From contig NW_020312849.1 of assembly GCF_003265705.1 (NCBI RefSeq), forward strand, positions 282,824 through 346,823: 64,000 nucleotides of DNA, read 5' to 3'. Positions 46,061 to 58,700 of this stretch are shown here, piece by piece (the stretch's first letter is position 1; every line of letters starts with the position of its first letter). The DNA is from Callorhinus ursinus (taxonomy: Eukaryota > Chordata > Mammalia > Carnivora > Otariidae). The notes beneath the pieces were generated by a model. That model was not told where the DNA came from. It did not search any database and was given only the letters and a program-made list of their open reading frames with translations. The translations under genes were made by a program, and so were the position numbers.

Positions 46061-46760
46061 CTACCTCCGTATTCTACTTTTATCCTCACCTTACTGGACT
46101 GCCATTTTAGAGTGTTTCAAGAAAGTTAAAGTACAAGGAATCTCAAATTGAACATATTGATATGAAATCAGCATTTTCCCCTTCTTAGCCAAAAAATCAT
46201 CCAAAACCACAAGATGAACAGAAAACAGTATCACAAGGGAGGAAACTGGGAGAAGATAACACAGTGAGAGAACTAACTGATGACAGAATCTAGTTGCTAT
46301 AAATATCATTGAAAAATGTAAACTTTTGAGATATAATTGGTTGTTAACACTTTGTAAAACAGATATGAACACCTTGAAATGCAAAAACAATATCCCTAGT
46401 TTGCAAGGATGTAGGAGATAGGGGTGGGCTATAGCTAGAAGACCTAATCTAATCTACTTCACTTGACTCCAGAAGCAGACCAAGTATGGCTGAATGAAAT
46501 GTCACTTAGATAAGCCATGTTTTAAGGAAGCAGTGTTTCTCTATGGCAGTAGGGAAGAATACAACATATGAATTGTGAAGGAAAAAATACTGCCTATCCC
46601 AATTGTTTGGGGATTAGTAAAGGCTATAAAAATGCTCTCATAAATTCCTAAATCAAAGACAAACCCCAAGTATCCTGGAACAAAGCCCTGGCCTCTACCT
46701 TTCCCATAAACTTTCTTCAAAGAGATGGTTCAAAAATTAACAAATAAATAAAAACCTTTA
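46061..46760. other. Unassigned sequence
   Basis: No gene or named repeat recognised. The phrase 'gagatataattggttgttaa' occurs at about 46328 and also near 44720, an unexplained 20-bp repeat. Confidence 0.4.
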
Positions 46761-46772
46761 ATAATGAATAAT

Positions 46773-46977
46773 TGAGGGGCGCCTGGGTGGCTCAGTCGGT
46801 TAAGCATCTGTCTTCGGCTCAGGTCATGAGCCGATCCCAGGGTTCTGGGATCGAGTCCTGCATCGCGCTCCCTGCTCAGTGGGGAGTCAGCTTCCCTGTC
46901 TCCCTCTCCCTCTGCCCCTGCTCATGAGTTCTCTCGCACTCTCTCTTTCTTTCAAATAAATAAAATCTTTAAAAAAG
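46773..46977 (+). mobile_element. Carnivore SINE
   Basis: Well-preserved head 'ggggcgcctgggtggctcag' and young-type body. Duplication 'taatgaataat' at 46762-46772 and 46978-46988. Confidence 0.96.
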
Positions 46978-46999
46978 TAATGAATAATAGAAAAGGATC

Positions 47000-48700
47000 A
47001 GTACAGAATCTATACAAAGATTCTACAAGGAAAAAAACCAAAAAAGTAAAGAAAATAACAGATGAAGAATACTCATCAGAAAATGGCTGCCATGAAGCAG
47101 ATTAATATTGTGAACAATATTTTACCATTAATTTAAATAAATGTAATGAGGTAATTGCCTTTATGAAGCAACAAAGAAAATACACACAAAAACCTATGGA
47201 AGAGATGGAGAGATTATGGATTTGAAACATTAGCTGGCAGTGCTCAGGAAAAAAATGAAAGAATGAAATAAAAACCATTGCAAAAAATATGTCAAAATTG
47301 AAAGGACATTAAGGGAGAAGAGATACCATAAAAAAAGATAGTAAGTGGCACAGAAGACAAAAATGAGAAAAGAAGCAAATTGGACCAGAAGTAGAGAATT
47401 TAAAAGGAAAAGAGAGACTACGATAGCTCTAGAAAATAAGCATTAGAGTGTCAAGACACATAACCATGAGTATCAAAGAAGAAAACAAAGTATGGAACAG
47501 AAAAAATTTTTAAGGAAGCATTTTTTGATATCAAAGGAAACTTGATCTGAGTATTGGAGAGGGATATGATGAGTTGTAAAAAGTTGATAAAAAAATGGTC
47601 AACCCTGAAGAATATTAAGTTTACCAGACTTCTAAAGAATCTTTTGGGTATCCAGGCAAACAAGAAAAGTTAACTTACAAAGTGAAAAAAGAATCAGAAT
47701 GATTTCAGATTTCCTGACAACAAAATTGTGTCAGAAGATAACTATAAAATTCTTAGCAGCAATGTCCACAATAGCCAAACTATGGAAAGAGCCAAGATGT
47801 CCATCAGCAGATGAGTAGATAAAGACATATATGTATACACACACACACACACACACAAACACACACACTGGAATATTATGCAGCCATCAAAAAAATGAAA
47901 TCTTGCCATTTGCAACGACATGGATGGAACTAGAGGGTATTATGCTAAGCAAAATAAGTCAATCAGAGAAAGACAAGTATCATATGATCTCACTGATATG
48001 AGGAATTCTTAATCTTAAGAAACAAACTGAGGGTTGCTGGAGTGGTGGGGGGGTAGGAGGGATGGGGTGGCTGGGTGACGGACATTGGGGAGGGTATGTG
48101 CTATGGTGAACCATGTGAATTGTGTAAGACCGATGAATCACAGACCTGTACCTCTGAAATAAGTATTACATTATATGGTTAAAAAAAAAAAGAAGATAGT
48201 AGGAAGGGAAAAATGAAGGGGGGGAAATCGGAGGGGGAGACGAACCATGGGAGACTATGGACTCTGAGAAACAAACTGAGGGTTTTGGGGGGGGATGGGT
48301 TAACCCGGTGATGGTTATTAAGGAGGGCACGTATTGCATGGAGCACTGGGTGTTATACGCAAACAATGAATCATGGAACACTACATCAAAAACTAATGAT
48401 GTAATGTATGGTGACTAACATAACATAATAAAATAAAATAACTATAAAATTCTTAAGGAAAGAGAATATGATCTGAAGATTTCATACACAGCCAAAATGT
48501 ATGTCTTGTATAAAAAAAAAAGATGAACTGTTTTGAAAACACAAAGATGTATGAAACATACATCCTTCAAGAAGGAGTTCCTTAAGGTCTTCTTGAAGAA
48601 TTCATACATCACAAATTATAGCCAACCTAAAGAAAATAATTATCAAAAGCAAAAACCTGGTAAGTATTTTAAAAAATACCTTCATGCTCCAGAAAAGAGA
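47000..48700 (+). mobile_element. Ancient L1/HAL1-like ORF1 region, split by a younger L1
   Basis: A purine-rich, heavily mutated block resembles the ORF1 part of an old L1 or half-L1: 'tttcagatttcctgacaaca', and on the far side 'catacacagccaaaatgtat', which corresponds to the RNA-binding domain. The two halves join when the L1 insertion at 47756-48437 is removed. Assignment rests on word similarity only. Confidence 0.5.
47756..48437 (+). mobile_element. 5'-truncated L1 with composite double 3'UTR
   Basis: Flanked by a perfect 18-bp duplication 'ataactataaaattctta' (47738-47755 and 48438-48455). It opens in the ORF2 C-terminus ('gcagcaatgtccacaatagc'), includes an (AC)n run at about 47838-47868, a type A 3'UTR ('gaggaattcttaatcttaag' to 'acattatatggtt'), an A run and 'gaagatagtagg' at 48181-48204, then a complete type B 3'UTR ending 'taacataacataataaaat'. 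Same architecture as 15785-16361. Confidence 0.93.
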
Positions 48701-48964
48701 GAACATGCCTCTGGGGGACCAAATGCTGCTTTCCCTTTCTTGCAACTATGCCCAATCTCTCCAAGTGATTCTATTCAAATCAGCACTTTTACTTATTAGC
48801 GTGGAATTCCTCACAGGGGAGAATCTGAACATGAAACTCTGGGCAGCCAATTGTTGAAAGCTTGTCAGCAATAAGAAAAAATGGGGCTGAACTACAGAGA
48901 AAAGCCAAGAAACTGGTATCTTATTATGAGGAAAGAGCCCTGTTCATTAACAGTGTTTGATCTC

Positions 48965-49265
48965 CTGGACTCTATGGGTTCCAACAATGAACAAAAAGAA
49001 TCATGTCCCTGCTCTTGCGGAGTTCACACTCTATCGAGGAGTGAGGCAGAAATCAGCATGCAAACAAATGTGTGTGTGCATACACACACATGCATACATT
49101 ATAATATCAAGTGGTGGTAAATGCCGTGAAGAAAAATAAAGTGTGTGTGCAGGAGAGGGAGGGGGCTGTTGCTGAAGAATGACTGAGACAGAGGCATGTT
49201 CTTTTATAGGATGATCATGATCAGGAGAAGCTTTTCTGTTAAGAGTAAACAGACACCTGAAGGAA
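48965..49265 (+). mobile_element. Ancient mammalian-wide repeat, family not assigned
   Basis: 'tcatgtccctgctcttgcgg', 'agttcacactctatcgagga', 'gccgtgaagaaaaataaagt' and 'acacctgaaggaaatgatgg' follow the same consensus as the copies at 26450 and 41675. A TG/CA-rich patch lies at 49070-49095. Confidence 0.5.
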
Positions 49266-49379
49266 ATGATGGCCCAAGCCAAAGTATACTGAAGGATACC
49301 CTGAGAGTAAGAGAATAGTAGCAGTGAGTCTGAGGAAGGGCATGTTTGACATTTCCAAGGAATATACATATGCAAGTCT

Positions 49380-50370
49380 ATTTTGCTATTTTTGTACTTC
49401 AATTTTACACAAATGGTAGCATCCTATGCTTTTTTATTGAAAAAAATCTTGTTTTATACATATATTATAACTTGAAAATCAAGTTAAGTAGCTATCAGAA
49501 CACAGAGTTAGAGGTGAATTCTCAGGGAATGGGTCATCTAACTTATTTAACTAGTATCCTACTGATGGGCATTTGCAGACGGTTCTGCAATGAGTAAATT
49601 TGTATGCACATCACTCCCAATGTGTGTAGGTATATCTGAAAGATCAATTCACAGGAGAGAAACCTCTTAGTCAAATGTCATATTCATTTGTGATTTTGCT
49701 AGGTTCTGCCAAATAATCCTTCATAGAAGTTGTAATAATTTAGACTTTACCAACAATGGATGAAGTTGCCTATGATCTCACAGCCTCCCCCACCCCAAAT
49801 GCTGTTTTAATGATAAAAGCTTTTACTGTGTGCCAGGAGCTGCTGTAAGCACGTTACACAAATTTACACATATAATCCTTAAAATAATCCCATTATGAGA
49901 CAGGTCAAATTATGATTCCCATTTTACATATTAGGAAACTGAGGATCAGAGAAGTTAAGAAATGTGTTCAAAGTCTATTTGGACTCAGATCCTTGTAGTC
50001 TGGCTCCAGACACAGGCTCTTAACCAATACTCCATAGAGAATAACCAAATTTTACACTTCTGCTAATACGAGAGGTGAAAACTGTACCTATTTGTTTTTT
50101 AATTACTCTGATAAGTGGGGGATAGCATCTGCTTATATGGTTAAGAGTCAAATTATAATTTACTTTTCTCTGAACTTCTCATTCATGTCATTTACCAATG
50201 CTGTGATGTGACTGTTTTTGTTAATAATTTATAGAAACTCTTTATAATGGAAATATCAACCTTTTTTTTTTATGAGTGATGTGAGTGGCAAATACTTCCT
50301 AAAATTTGTCCCTTATTTTTCAATTCTCTTAAAATACTTTTTCCATCATGCATAAGCATTTGACTTATAT
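49380..50370 (-). mobile_element. Ancient L1M fragment (ORF2 end), antisense, split by a MIR
   Basis: 'ctacttatttaactagtatc'-like text at 49535, 'tactgatgggcatttgcaga', 'aatccttcatagaagttgta' and 'actttaccaacaatggatga' match the antisense end of old L1M ORF2. After the MIR at 49805-50040 the same consensus continues ('gctaatacgagaggtgaaaa', 'taatttatagaaactcttta'). Confidence 0.62.
49805..50040 (-). mobile_element. MIR, antisense, within L1M
   Basis: 'actgtgtgccaggagctgct', 'cccattttacatattaggaa', 'actgaggatcagagaagtta' and 'gtctggctccagacacaggc' are clear antisense MIR. It interrupts an L1M copy, so that L1M must predate it. Confidence 0.85.
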
Positions 50371-50379
50371 GTCGTCAGT

Positions 50380-51164
50380 ATGGGGTCAGAGACAGGTTTT
50401 TTTGAGACAGTATGGGGAAAACTGCACACTTATGTACTACTGATTGGGAATGATTTGGGACAGCATGAAAGTTTTGAATTAGAAGAAGGTAAGGACTGCT
50501 GGAGTGGTGCCTTGAGCAGGTAGGAGCTGACGGATCTTAGTGCACATTATTACACAGAATCACAGAAAGTTCATCTACAGTGACATAGGAAACACAAGAG
50601 TACAAGGGCACACATACTAGTATGTGGACAGGAGGAGTACTATAAGTCTGTGCCAGTTTTCTTCTAAGTGCTTGGCTTTTTCTTGTTGAATTAGCAAAGT
50701 GGGTCATCAGTAGAAAGTGTGAATCAAAGAGAGGAAGAAATGATATAGTAGCTAGTAGAGAGAGAGAACAAGTAACTAGAAAAACTTAGTAAGTATGATT
50801 GGGAGGCAGCATGAGCAGGCTATTTGAAATTCATAGTCATGATGATAAAGCAAGACCAATTAGTGTGGTTTTTCTCTGGCCACATTTAGTTGAACAGATC
50901 AAGGGACAAAACAGGCAGAAGGTGGATATAATCAGACTTGGGGTTTCATACTACAAGTTCAGCTAGGTGAGAGGGGGCAAGTAGATGTATAATATGTTGG
51001 TTAAGATAAAAGGCCTTGGGATTTAAGCTGTGTAAAGAGGAACAGTATAAAGACAGATTTAAAGAATTGTTGGGATGTAAGTATTGGAGAAAATGAGCTG
51101 AAACCCAAGGTGTGATGGTCAGAATGGGATGCATGAAATAGGGCTTATGGAGGGATGACAATTA
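50380..51164. other. Unassigned, possibly old repeat
   Basis: No gene. The purine-rich text around 50470-51130 may be an old repeat, but I cannot name one. Confidence 0.35.
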
Positions 51165-51232
51165 TTGAATAATATGAATAATAATATAATAATATTATAA
51201 TATAATATAATAATATAATATGAATAATAATG
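51165..51232. repeat. AT-rich low-complexity tract (AATAT/AAT units)
   Basis: Irregular reiteration of 'aataatat'-type units with almost no G or C. Confidence 0.9.
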
Positions 51233-51379
51233 TCTGTGTAATGACCATGGGAGTCTTGGGTAGGGTGTAGTATACAACCTCTGGATATTTTTTCTCCAAG
51301 TCTCATGAAGAAGGGAAATGCAAATCAAACAGGACAGATGGCAATACATGAAACATATCAACAAAAATTTGGTATATAG

Positions 51380-52245
51380 GAAGCACATGGATCAGAGGAA
51401 AAAATGGACTATAGAACAATTAACACAAAAAAACCCAAAGTTAAAAAAAAAAAGAGTAGAGACTTACAAGAGGCATACCTAAAACATAGGAATACCAAAA
51501 TGTTGGACATAAAGGTTGAAAATATATGCAATGCCAACCTAATCCAGAAAGAAAACTGATACAGCAGTACAAACAAAATGGACTTTAAGCTGAAAACAAT
51601 TTCTAGAGATAGAGAAGTCTTTAATAATAAAAAGACCAGTTTTTCAGGAAGATGCAACAATTCTAAATTTGTATGGACCTAGTAACTTAACCTGAAATAA
51701 TACAAATTTTTAAATGACAGAACATAGAAATAAATGAATTCATATTCTTAGTAGAAGATTTTAACACAATTCTCTCAGCAACTGATAGAAGAAATTGACC
51801 AAAAAAAAAAAAAAAAGGATTTCAAATATTTGAATAGCAGGCTTAACTAACTTGTCCTAATTGACATATGTAAAACCCTGCACCCAACAACTCTAGAAGA
51901 GATGATCTTATCAAATACATATGGATCATTTATCAAAATTAACCAAATGTGGGACATGAAGCATTCTCAATGAACTTCAAAGGACTGAAATCAGAATATG
52001 ATTTCTGATCATAGTGGAAATTAGAAACAAAAACAAAAAGAAAACTTAGAAACATCCATATGTCTAAAAATTAAGCAGTATATTTCTAACTAATCCAAAG
52101 GAAAAAAAATCATAGTAAAGATCAGAAAATATTAATTGCAGAATAATGAAAATACTATTTATCAGCTCACTCTGTGCATAGAAAGAAATTTATAGCCTTA
52201 TATACATATGATAGAAAACAAGAAGAGCTGAAAATTAATGAATAA
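51380..52245 (+). mobile_element. Ancient L1 fragment (endonuclease region)
   Basis: 'acttacaagaggcatacc', 'atgcaacaattctaaatttg', 'tatggacctagtaacttaac' and 'caactgatagaagaaattga' correspond to sense L1 endonuclease-domain text. Frames are destroyed. An A run lies at 51804-51819. Confidence 0.6.
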
Positions 52246-52249
52246 CCAG

Positions 52250-53346
52250 AATGCCACTAGATCTTTGTTTGAGATGCCAACGGGACATGCTGAACCCTTT
52301 TACAGTTGCTATATTAATGACCCCAAACATTAAAGAAAAGTTGGGTACTTTACCTATTCCCTTTGATTTAAATTATTTTACTCCCAATTTTCAAATAAAG
52401 TTAATCTGAACCCTTCATTCAGCAGCTACACACCTACCTGAATTTGTATTTCATTGCCTTTTAAGATATGTAAATGTCTTCCTATCCACTGGCTAAAAAT
52501 CATAAGCAGAATTTTTAATTCTTTCCTTTTCTCCTGACTTATTGGAACATGCAACTCTTAATCTGATTGGATTGTGCAAATCTCAAGGCTGTGTCTGAAT
52601 CTGTTCACAGGATACTGCTACAAGCAATTTGTTCAATGTGAGGAACTGGAATGCATCATGTGCAACTGGTGTACTATGTAACTGTGTTTTATCTATTTGC
52701 AACATGTTATATTACCATCATGTCATGACCCTTATTTCTCTAGTTCTTACTCCCCTAGGATAGCAATGAATAAAAGGAATGAGACCATTGGGTGGTTCTT
52801 TGAGCAATGACCTCAAAACTAATCCCAGAAGTTGGGTGTCCACACCATGAAAAAATAAGCACACCCATCACTGTTGACACTAATTGTGTCCTTCACTTTG
52901 TGTCTTCTCAGAAGAAAAGCTAAGAATGAAATTGCCATGAAGAACAAGCTCCTTCTCATCACTGGGGGTGGCCTCTTCAGTGCAGGGTTGAAGTCTAGCC
53001 TGGTGTGGGATAAGTGTATTTGGCCACTACCTGTAATATTCCTAGTGTGTGTAAAAGAAGGTGGGATAATATCCTGAGACATCTAGCATCCATCACTCAG
53101 CAACAAATCTGTTTGCAGAAGTTAAGAAAAGGTAAACTATGCAAAAAAGTAGGCAAGAGGAGACTTACTCAGAATTTTCTTTTATGACACACAATTATCA
53201 ATACATCATCACTTAACATAGCTTTATAAACTTCAGGATTTGTAAATTATTAACTTTTTGAATATTTAGTCAGAGTTGGGCTACTGATTAGTAAAATGCG
53301 GCACTGGTCAGTCGCCAGTAGGGTAAGTCTGAGTAGCAGACCCCTT
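52250..53346. other. Unassigned sequence
   Basis: No repeat or gene recognised with confidence. Overlapping frames on opposite strands around 52819-53082 have no motif. Confidence 0.4.
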
Positions 53347-53474
53347 TAATTCTCACACATTCTTCTATATCAGCTTCATTAGTAACAAAGTTGATATTTA
53401 AATTTCCACATAATTCTCACACATTCTTCTATATCAGCTTCATTAGTAACAAAGTTGATATTTAAATTTCCACA
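53347..53474 (+). repeat. Perfect tandem duplication, 2 x 64 bp
   Basis: 53347-53410 and 53411-53474 are identical over 64 bp. No difference has accumulated, so it is either very recent or an assembly artefact. Confidence 0.96.
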
Positions 53475-53925
53475 TACCCAAGGCTGGCTTCACAGGCTTT
53501 TAACCTAACCAGTCACACAGGACCCCATGCTTAGAATGTCCTTGTGCTTAGAGAAGTCCCTAGACTAAGTCTGATGCTCTGCTGTCCCTGTCTTGAAATT
53601 CTAATGATTATTAAACAAGGAAGTTCACATTTTCATTTTTGTACCGGGCCCTGCAATTATGAAGATTGTCCTGAATATACTGCCCTTTAGCTTTTATTTC
53701 TTAAACTTGGTTTTCTTAGGTGAAGAAGAGGGATGTTATTTATTGAGTAGCTCCTCAAAACGCCAGTACATTAAATCATATAAAGAAGGAATTTTTTAAT
53801 AATAAAAGGCAAAAAATTATGGAATTGAATGATTGTACCACACGATATAGAAAGTATATTAAATTGCACTACTAGCAAAAGTAAGAAAATGTGGTAAAAA
53901 TATGATTATAGCTAAACATACTACT
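53475..53925. other. Unassigned sequence
   Basis: No feature recognised. Confidence 0.35.
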
Positions 53926-54637
53926 TAAGAATAGGATGGTTACTATAGTCAAAAATTAAAAATTAAACATAGTCAAAAAATTAAACAAAGACACAGAGAA
54001 ATTGAGTATCCTTCCAGTAGAGATTTCCATTTTTCTATACATCCATAGAGCATTTATAAAAATAAACTGTGTGCTTAGTCACAAAGAAAATTTTAAAATC
54101 TAAAAACTTGGGAGATGTTATAGCTTACATTTGATTAGCATAATCCAATAAAATACAAAGAAATAATGAAATACCCTCCCACCAAAAATTGAGGTGAATT
54201 AAAAAATTAAATGGAGAAAAGGAATAATACAAATCCTATAGAAAAATCCAGGAGACTTATCAATCCACAGATGTTGGTGGGCTTATATACAGGAATTGAA
54301 AAAGAAAAAAACCCATTTTTTATAAAAATGAACAAACAATGGATGTGGAGAAAATAATTTTAGCACAGATTGAGACAAGGTGTTGGTAACTATAACAAAA
54401 ATGGACCATTAAAAGACATTTAAAAGGGCAATATGTATATTAACCAATAGTAAGTCCAAGTATCCCACAAATATGAAATGATGCTCACATTTACTACTGA
54501 AAATAATACTGCACACCTACAAATATGTAATAAAAAGAGTTCTCTCAGAACTGCTGGTAGAAATATAAATGGCTACTGCTTTTCTGAAAAGTAATCTGGA
54601 ATCAGCTATTGAAATTTTTACAATAATGTAATTTTTA

Positions 54638-54841
54638 TTTTTATTTTTTTTTAAAGATTTTATTTTATTTATTTGACAGAGAGAGACACAGCGAGAGAGG
54701 GAACACAAGCAGGGGGAGTGGGAGAGGGAGAAGCAGGTTTCCTGCCGAGCGGGGAGCCCGATGCGGCGCTCGATCCCAGGACCCTGGGATCATGACCTGA
54801 GCCGAAGGCAGACACTTAATGACTGAGCCACCAAGGCGCCC
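54638..54841 (-). mobile_element. Carnivore SINE inside L1M
   Basis: Well-preserved antisense copy. The host L1M sequence 'caataatgta' is repeated at 54621-54630 and 54842-54851, with 'attttta' following in both flanks. The exact left end within the T-rich tail is uncertain. Confidence 0.94.
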
Positions 54842-55051
54842 CAATAATGTATATTTTTAAATGTAATACTACTCCTGGGAATCTCTCATATAAAGTAAGC
54901 CAGTGGCACATAATGACATGTGTGTAAGGAAGTCTATTATAGCTTCATTAATAGTAGGCAGAGAATAAATGGCAACAATGAATGACCATCAGTTGTAGTA
55001 TAAATTATGCCACACTCACACCATGCAATATTTATTAAAAAGAATAAATCA

Positions 55052-55190
55052 GAGGGGCTCCTCAGTAGCTCAGTTGATTAAGCGACCAACTCTTGATCTC
55101 AGCTCAGGTCTTCATCTCAGGGTCATGAGTTCGAGCCCTGCACTGGCCTCCATGCTGGGTGTGGAGCCTACTAAAAAATAAATAAAAAGG
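55052..55190 (+). mobile_element. Older, short carnivore SINE
   Basis: Body 'ccaactcttgatctcagctc' and a clean tRNA-type B box 'agttcgagccc' (about 55129-55139). The element ends soon after 'gtgtggagcctactaaaaaa' without the pyrimidine-rich section of younger copies. Confidence 0.88.
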
Positions 55191-55512
55191 AAGAAGGAGA
55201 AGTCAGAGCTAAACAACTGATTTGAAGTGCTATCCATAAGGTGTTTGTTGTTGAGTAAAATGGCTGGCTCAACAGGTATTTGTTTCACAATAGTTTTTGT
55301 AAAAGGAAAATAATAAGAAGAAATTAAATGTACTCTAGAATAGATAAATGTCTGTATATGATTCTATGACCATGGTGATGAAGTAGAAGGATACATACTA
55401 AGATGTTGTGAATAAGAGAATGGTATGTGCAGGAGAAGGGGAGCAGGTTATGTGTGTAAGAGGAAAAGGAGAACCAAAAATGCAAAACAAAAATTTTAAA
55501 AAGACTATACTT

Positions 55513-55712
55513 AGGGGTGCTAGGGTGGCTGTTAGTTTAGTATCTGAGCCTTGGTTTCCATTCTGGTCATGATCTCGGGGTCCTGGGATCAGCCCAGTGT
55601 TGGGTTCCTTGCTCAGCGCAGTCTGCCTGGGATTCTCTCTCTCTCTCTCTCCCTCTCCCTCTACCCCTCCTGCCACCTGCGTTCCCTCTCTCTCAATAGA
55701 TAAATAAATATA
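55513..55712 (+). mobile_element. Diverged carnivore SINE
   Basis: Head 'ggggtgctagggtggctgtt' is mutated, body 'gagccttggtttccattctg' is the older type. Its tail abuts the inverted L1 that follows. Confidence 0.88.
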
Positions 55713-58700
55713 ACTTGAAGTCCAGAATTGTGATGCCACCAGCTTTGGTTTTCAACATTCCTTTGTCTATTCAGGGTCTTTTCTGGTTCCAGACAAATTT
55801 TAGGATTATTTGTTCCATTTCTTTGAAAAAAGTTGATGGTATTTTGATAGGGATTGAATTGCCCATATAGATTGCTCTAGGTAGCATAGACATTTTAACA
55901 TTTGTTCTTCCAATCCATGAGCATGGAACATTTTTCCATTTCTTTGTGTCTTCCTCAATTTCTTTCATGAGGGTTCTATCATTTTCTGAGTACAGATCTT
56001 TGCCTCTTTGGTTAGGTTTATTCTTAGGTATCTCATAGTTTGGGGTGCAATTGTGAATGGGATCAACTCCTTAATTTCTCTTTCTTCTCATTATTAGTGC
56101 ATAAAATTGCAGCTGATTTCTGTGCACTGATTTTTACACTGCCACTTTGCTGAATTCTTGTATGAGTTCTAGCAGTTTTGGGGTGGAGTCATTTGGGTTT
56201 TCCACATACAGTATCAGGTCACCTGCGAAGAGAGAGTTTGACTTCTTCTTTGACAATTTGAATGCCTTTTATTTCTTTTTGTTGTCCAGTTGCTGATGCT
56301 AGGACTTCTAGTACTATGTTGAACAACAGTGGTGAGAGTGGGCATCCCTGTTGTGTTCTTGATCCTAGGGGAAAAGCTCTCAGTTTTTCCCCATTGAGAA
56401 TGATATTCACTGTGGATTTTTTTTTTAAGATTTTATTTATTTATTTGAGAGAGAGTAAGACAGAGCATGCACAAGTGGGGGAAGGGAGAGGGAGAAGCAG
56501 ACTCCCCTGCTGAGCAGGGAGCCTGATGCAGGGCTCGATCCCAGAACTCTGGGATCATGACCTGAGCTGAAGGCAGAGACTTAACCGAATAAGCCACCCA
56601 AGTGCCCCTGCCTTGGGCTTTTCATAGATGGCTTTTATGATATTGAGGTATGTTCCCTTGATCCCTACACCGTGCAGAGTTTTAATCAAGAAAGGATGCT
56701 GTGTCAAATGCTTTTTCTGCATCTACTGAGAGGATCATATACTTCTTGTTCTTTCTTTTATTAATGTAGTATATCACATTGACTGATTTGCAATTGTTGA
56801 ACCACCCTTGCAGCTCAAGAATAAATCCCACTTGGTTGTGGTGAATAATCCTTTTAATGTACTGTTGGATTCTATTGGCTAGTATTTTAGTGAGAATTTT
56901 TGTATCCATGTTCATCAGGGATATTTGTCTATAATTCTCCTTTTTGGTGGGGTCTTTGTCTGGTTTTGGGATCAAGGTAATGCTGGCCTCATAGAAAGAC
57001 TTTGGAAGTTTTCCATCCATTTCTATTCTTCGAAACAGCTTCAGAAGAATAGGTATTAATTCTTCTTTAGATGTTTGGTAGAATTCCCCTGGGAAGCCAT
57101 CTAGCCCTGGGCTCTTGTTTGTTGGGAGGTTTTGATTACTGCTTCAATTTCCTTCCTGGCTATTGGTCTGTTCAGGTTTTCTATTCTTTCCTTTTTCAGT
57201 TTTGGTAGTTTATACATCTCTAGGAATGCATCCATTTCTTCCAGACTGTCTAGTTTGTTGGCATATTGTTGCTCATAATATGTTCTTATAATTGTATTTC
57301 TTTGGTGTTGGTTGTGATCTCTCCTCTTTCATTCATGATTTTATTTATTTGGGTCGTTTCTCTTTTCTTTTTGATAAGTCTGGCCAGGGGTTTATCCATC
57401 TTAATTCTTTCAAAGAATTAGTTTTGTTTGATCTGTTCTACTGTTCTTTTGGTTTCTATTTCATTGATTTCTGCTCTAATCTTTATTAAATCTCTTCTCC
57501 TGCTGGGTTTAGGCTTTATTTGCTGTTCTTTTTCCAGCTCCTTTAGGTGTAAGGTTAGCTTGTGTGTTTGAGACTTTTCTTGTTTCTTGAAAAAGGCTTG
57601 TATTGCTATGTATTTCCCTCTTAGGACCACCTTTGCTGCATCCCAATAGTTTTGAAAAGTTGTGTTTTCATTTTCATTTGTTTCCATGAATTCCTTAAAT
57701 TCTTCTTTAATTTCCTGCTTGACTCATTCATTCTTCAGTAGGATACTTTTTAATCTTCATGTATTTGAGTTCTTTCCAAATTTCCTCTTGTGATTGAGTA
57801 CAAGTTTCAAAGCATTGTTGTCTGAAAATATGCAGGGAATGATCCCAATCTTTTGATACTGGTTGAGACCTGATTTGTGACCCAGTAAATGATCTCTTCT
57901 GGAGAATGTTCCATGTGCACTCGGGAGGAATATGTATTCTGTTGCTTTAGGATGGAATGCTCTGAATATATCTGTGAAGTCCATCTGGTCCAGTGTGTCA
58001 TTCAAAGCCCTTGTTTCCTTGTTGATCTTCTGCTTAGATGATCTGTCCGTTGCAGTGAGTGGGGTATTAAGGTCCCCTACTATTATTGTATTATTATCAA
58101 TGTACTTCTTTAATTTTGTTATTAATTGGTTTTATAACTGGTTGCTCCCATGTTAGGGGCATAAATATTTACAATTGTTAGATCTTCTTGTTGGATAGAC
58201 CCTTTAATTATGATATAGTGTCCTTCCTCATCTCTTATTACAGTCTTTGGTTTAAAATCTAATTTGTCTGTTATAAGGATTGCTATCCCAGCTTTCCTTT
58301 GATGTCCATTAGCATGATAAATGGTTTTCCACCTCTTCACTTTCAATCTGAAGGTATCTTTGGGTCTAAAATGAATCTCTTGCAGATGCATATTGATGTA
58401 ATCATCAAGACAGTATGGTACTGGCACAAAAACACATACACAGATCAGTGGAACAGAACAGAGAACCCAGAAAGGGACCCTCAACTCTATGGTCAACTAA
58501 TCTTTGGCTAAGCAGAGAAGAATGTCCAGTGGAAAAAAGACAGTCTCTCCAACAAATGGTGTTGGGAAAACTGGACAGCAACATGCAGAAGAGTGAAACT
58601 GGACCATTTTCTTATACCAAACAGAAAGATAAACTCAAAATGGATGAAAGACCTAAATGTGAAACAGGAATCCATCAAAATCCTTGAGGAGAACACAGGC

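Larger units (their letters stand above)
53930..55440 (+). mobile_element. Ancient L1M, host of two SINEs
   Basis: Sense L1M text: 'ctgtgtgcttagtcacaaag' (endonuclease side), then 'ctgctggtagaaatataaat', 'gtaatactactcctgggaat', 'gcttcattaatagtaggcag' and 'tgtagtataaattatgccac' from the ORF2 end. An internal deletion is implied between about 54330 and 54380. SINEs at 54638 and 55052 interrupt it. Confidence 0.62.

Noticed and set aside
52250..52830. Possible LTR, from 'aataaaaggaatgagaccat' resembling a poly-A signal region
   Set aside because: No TG...CA ends, flanking duplication or partner LTR could be identified.
55129..55139. tRNA gene, from the intact B box 'agttcgagccc'
   Set aside because: It is the tRNA-derived head of a SINE; no complete cloverleaf or terminator context is present.
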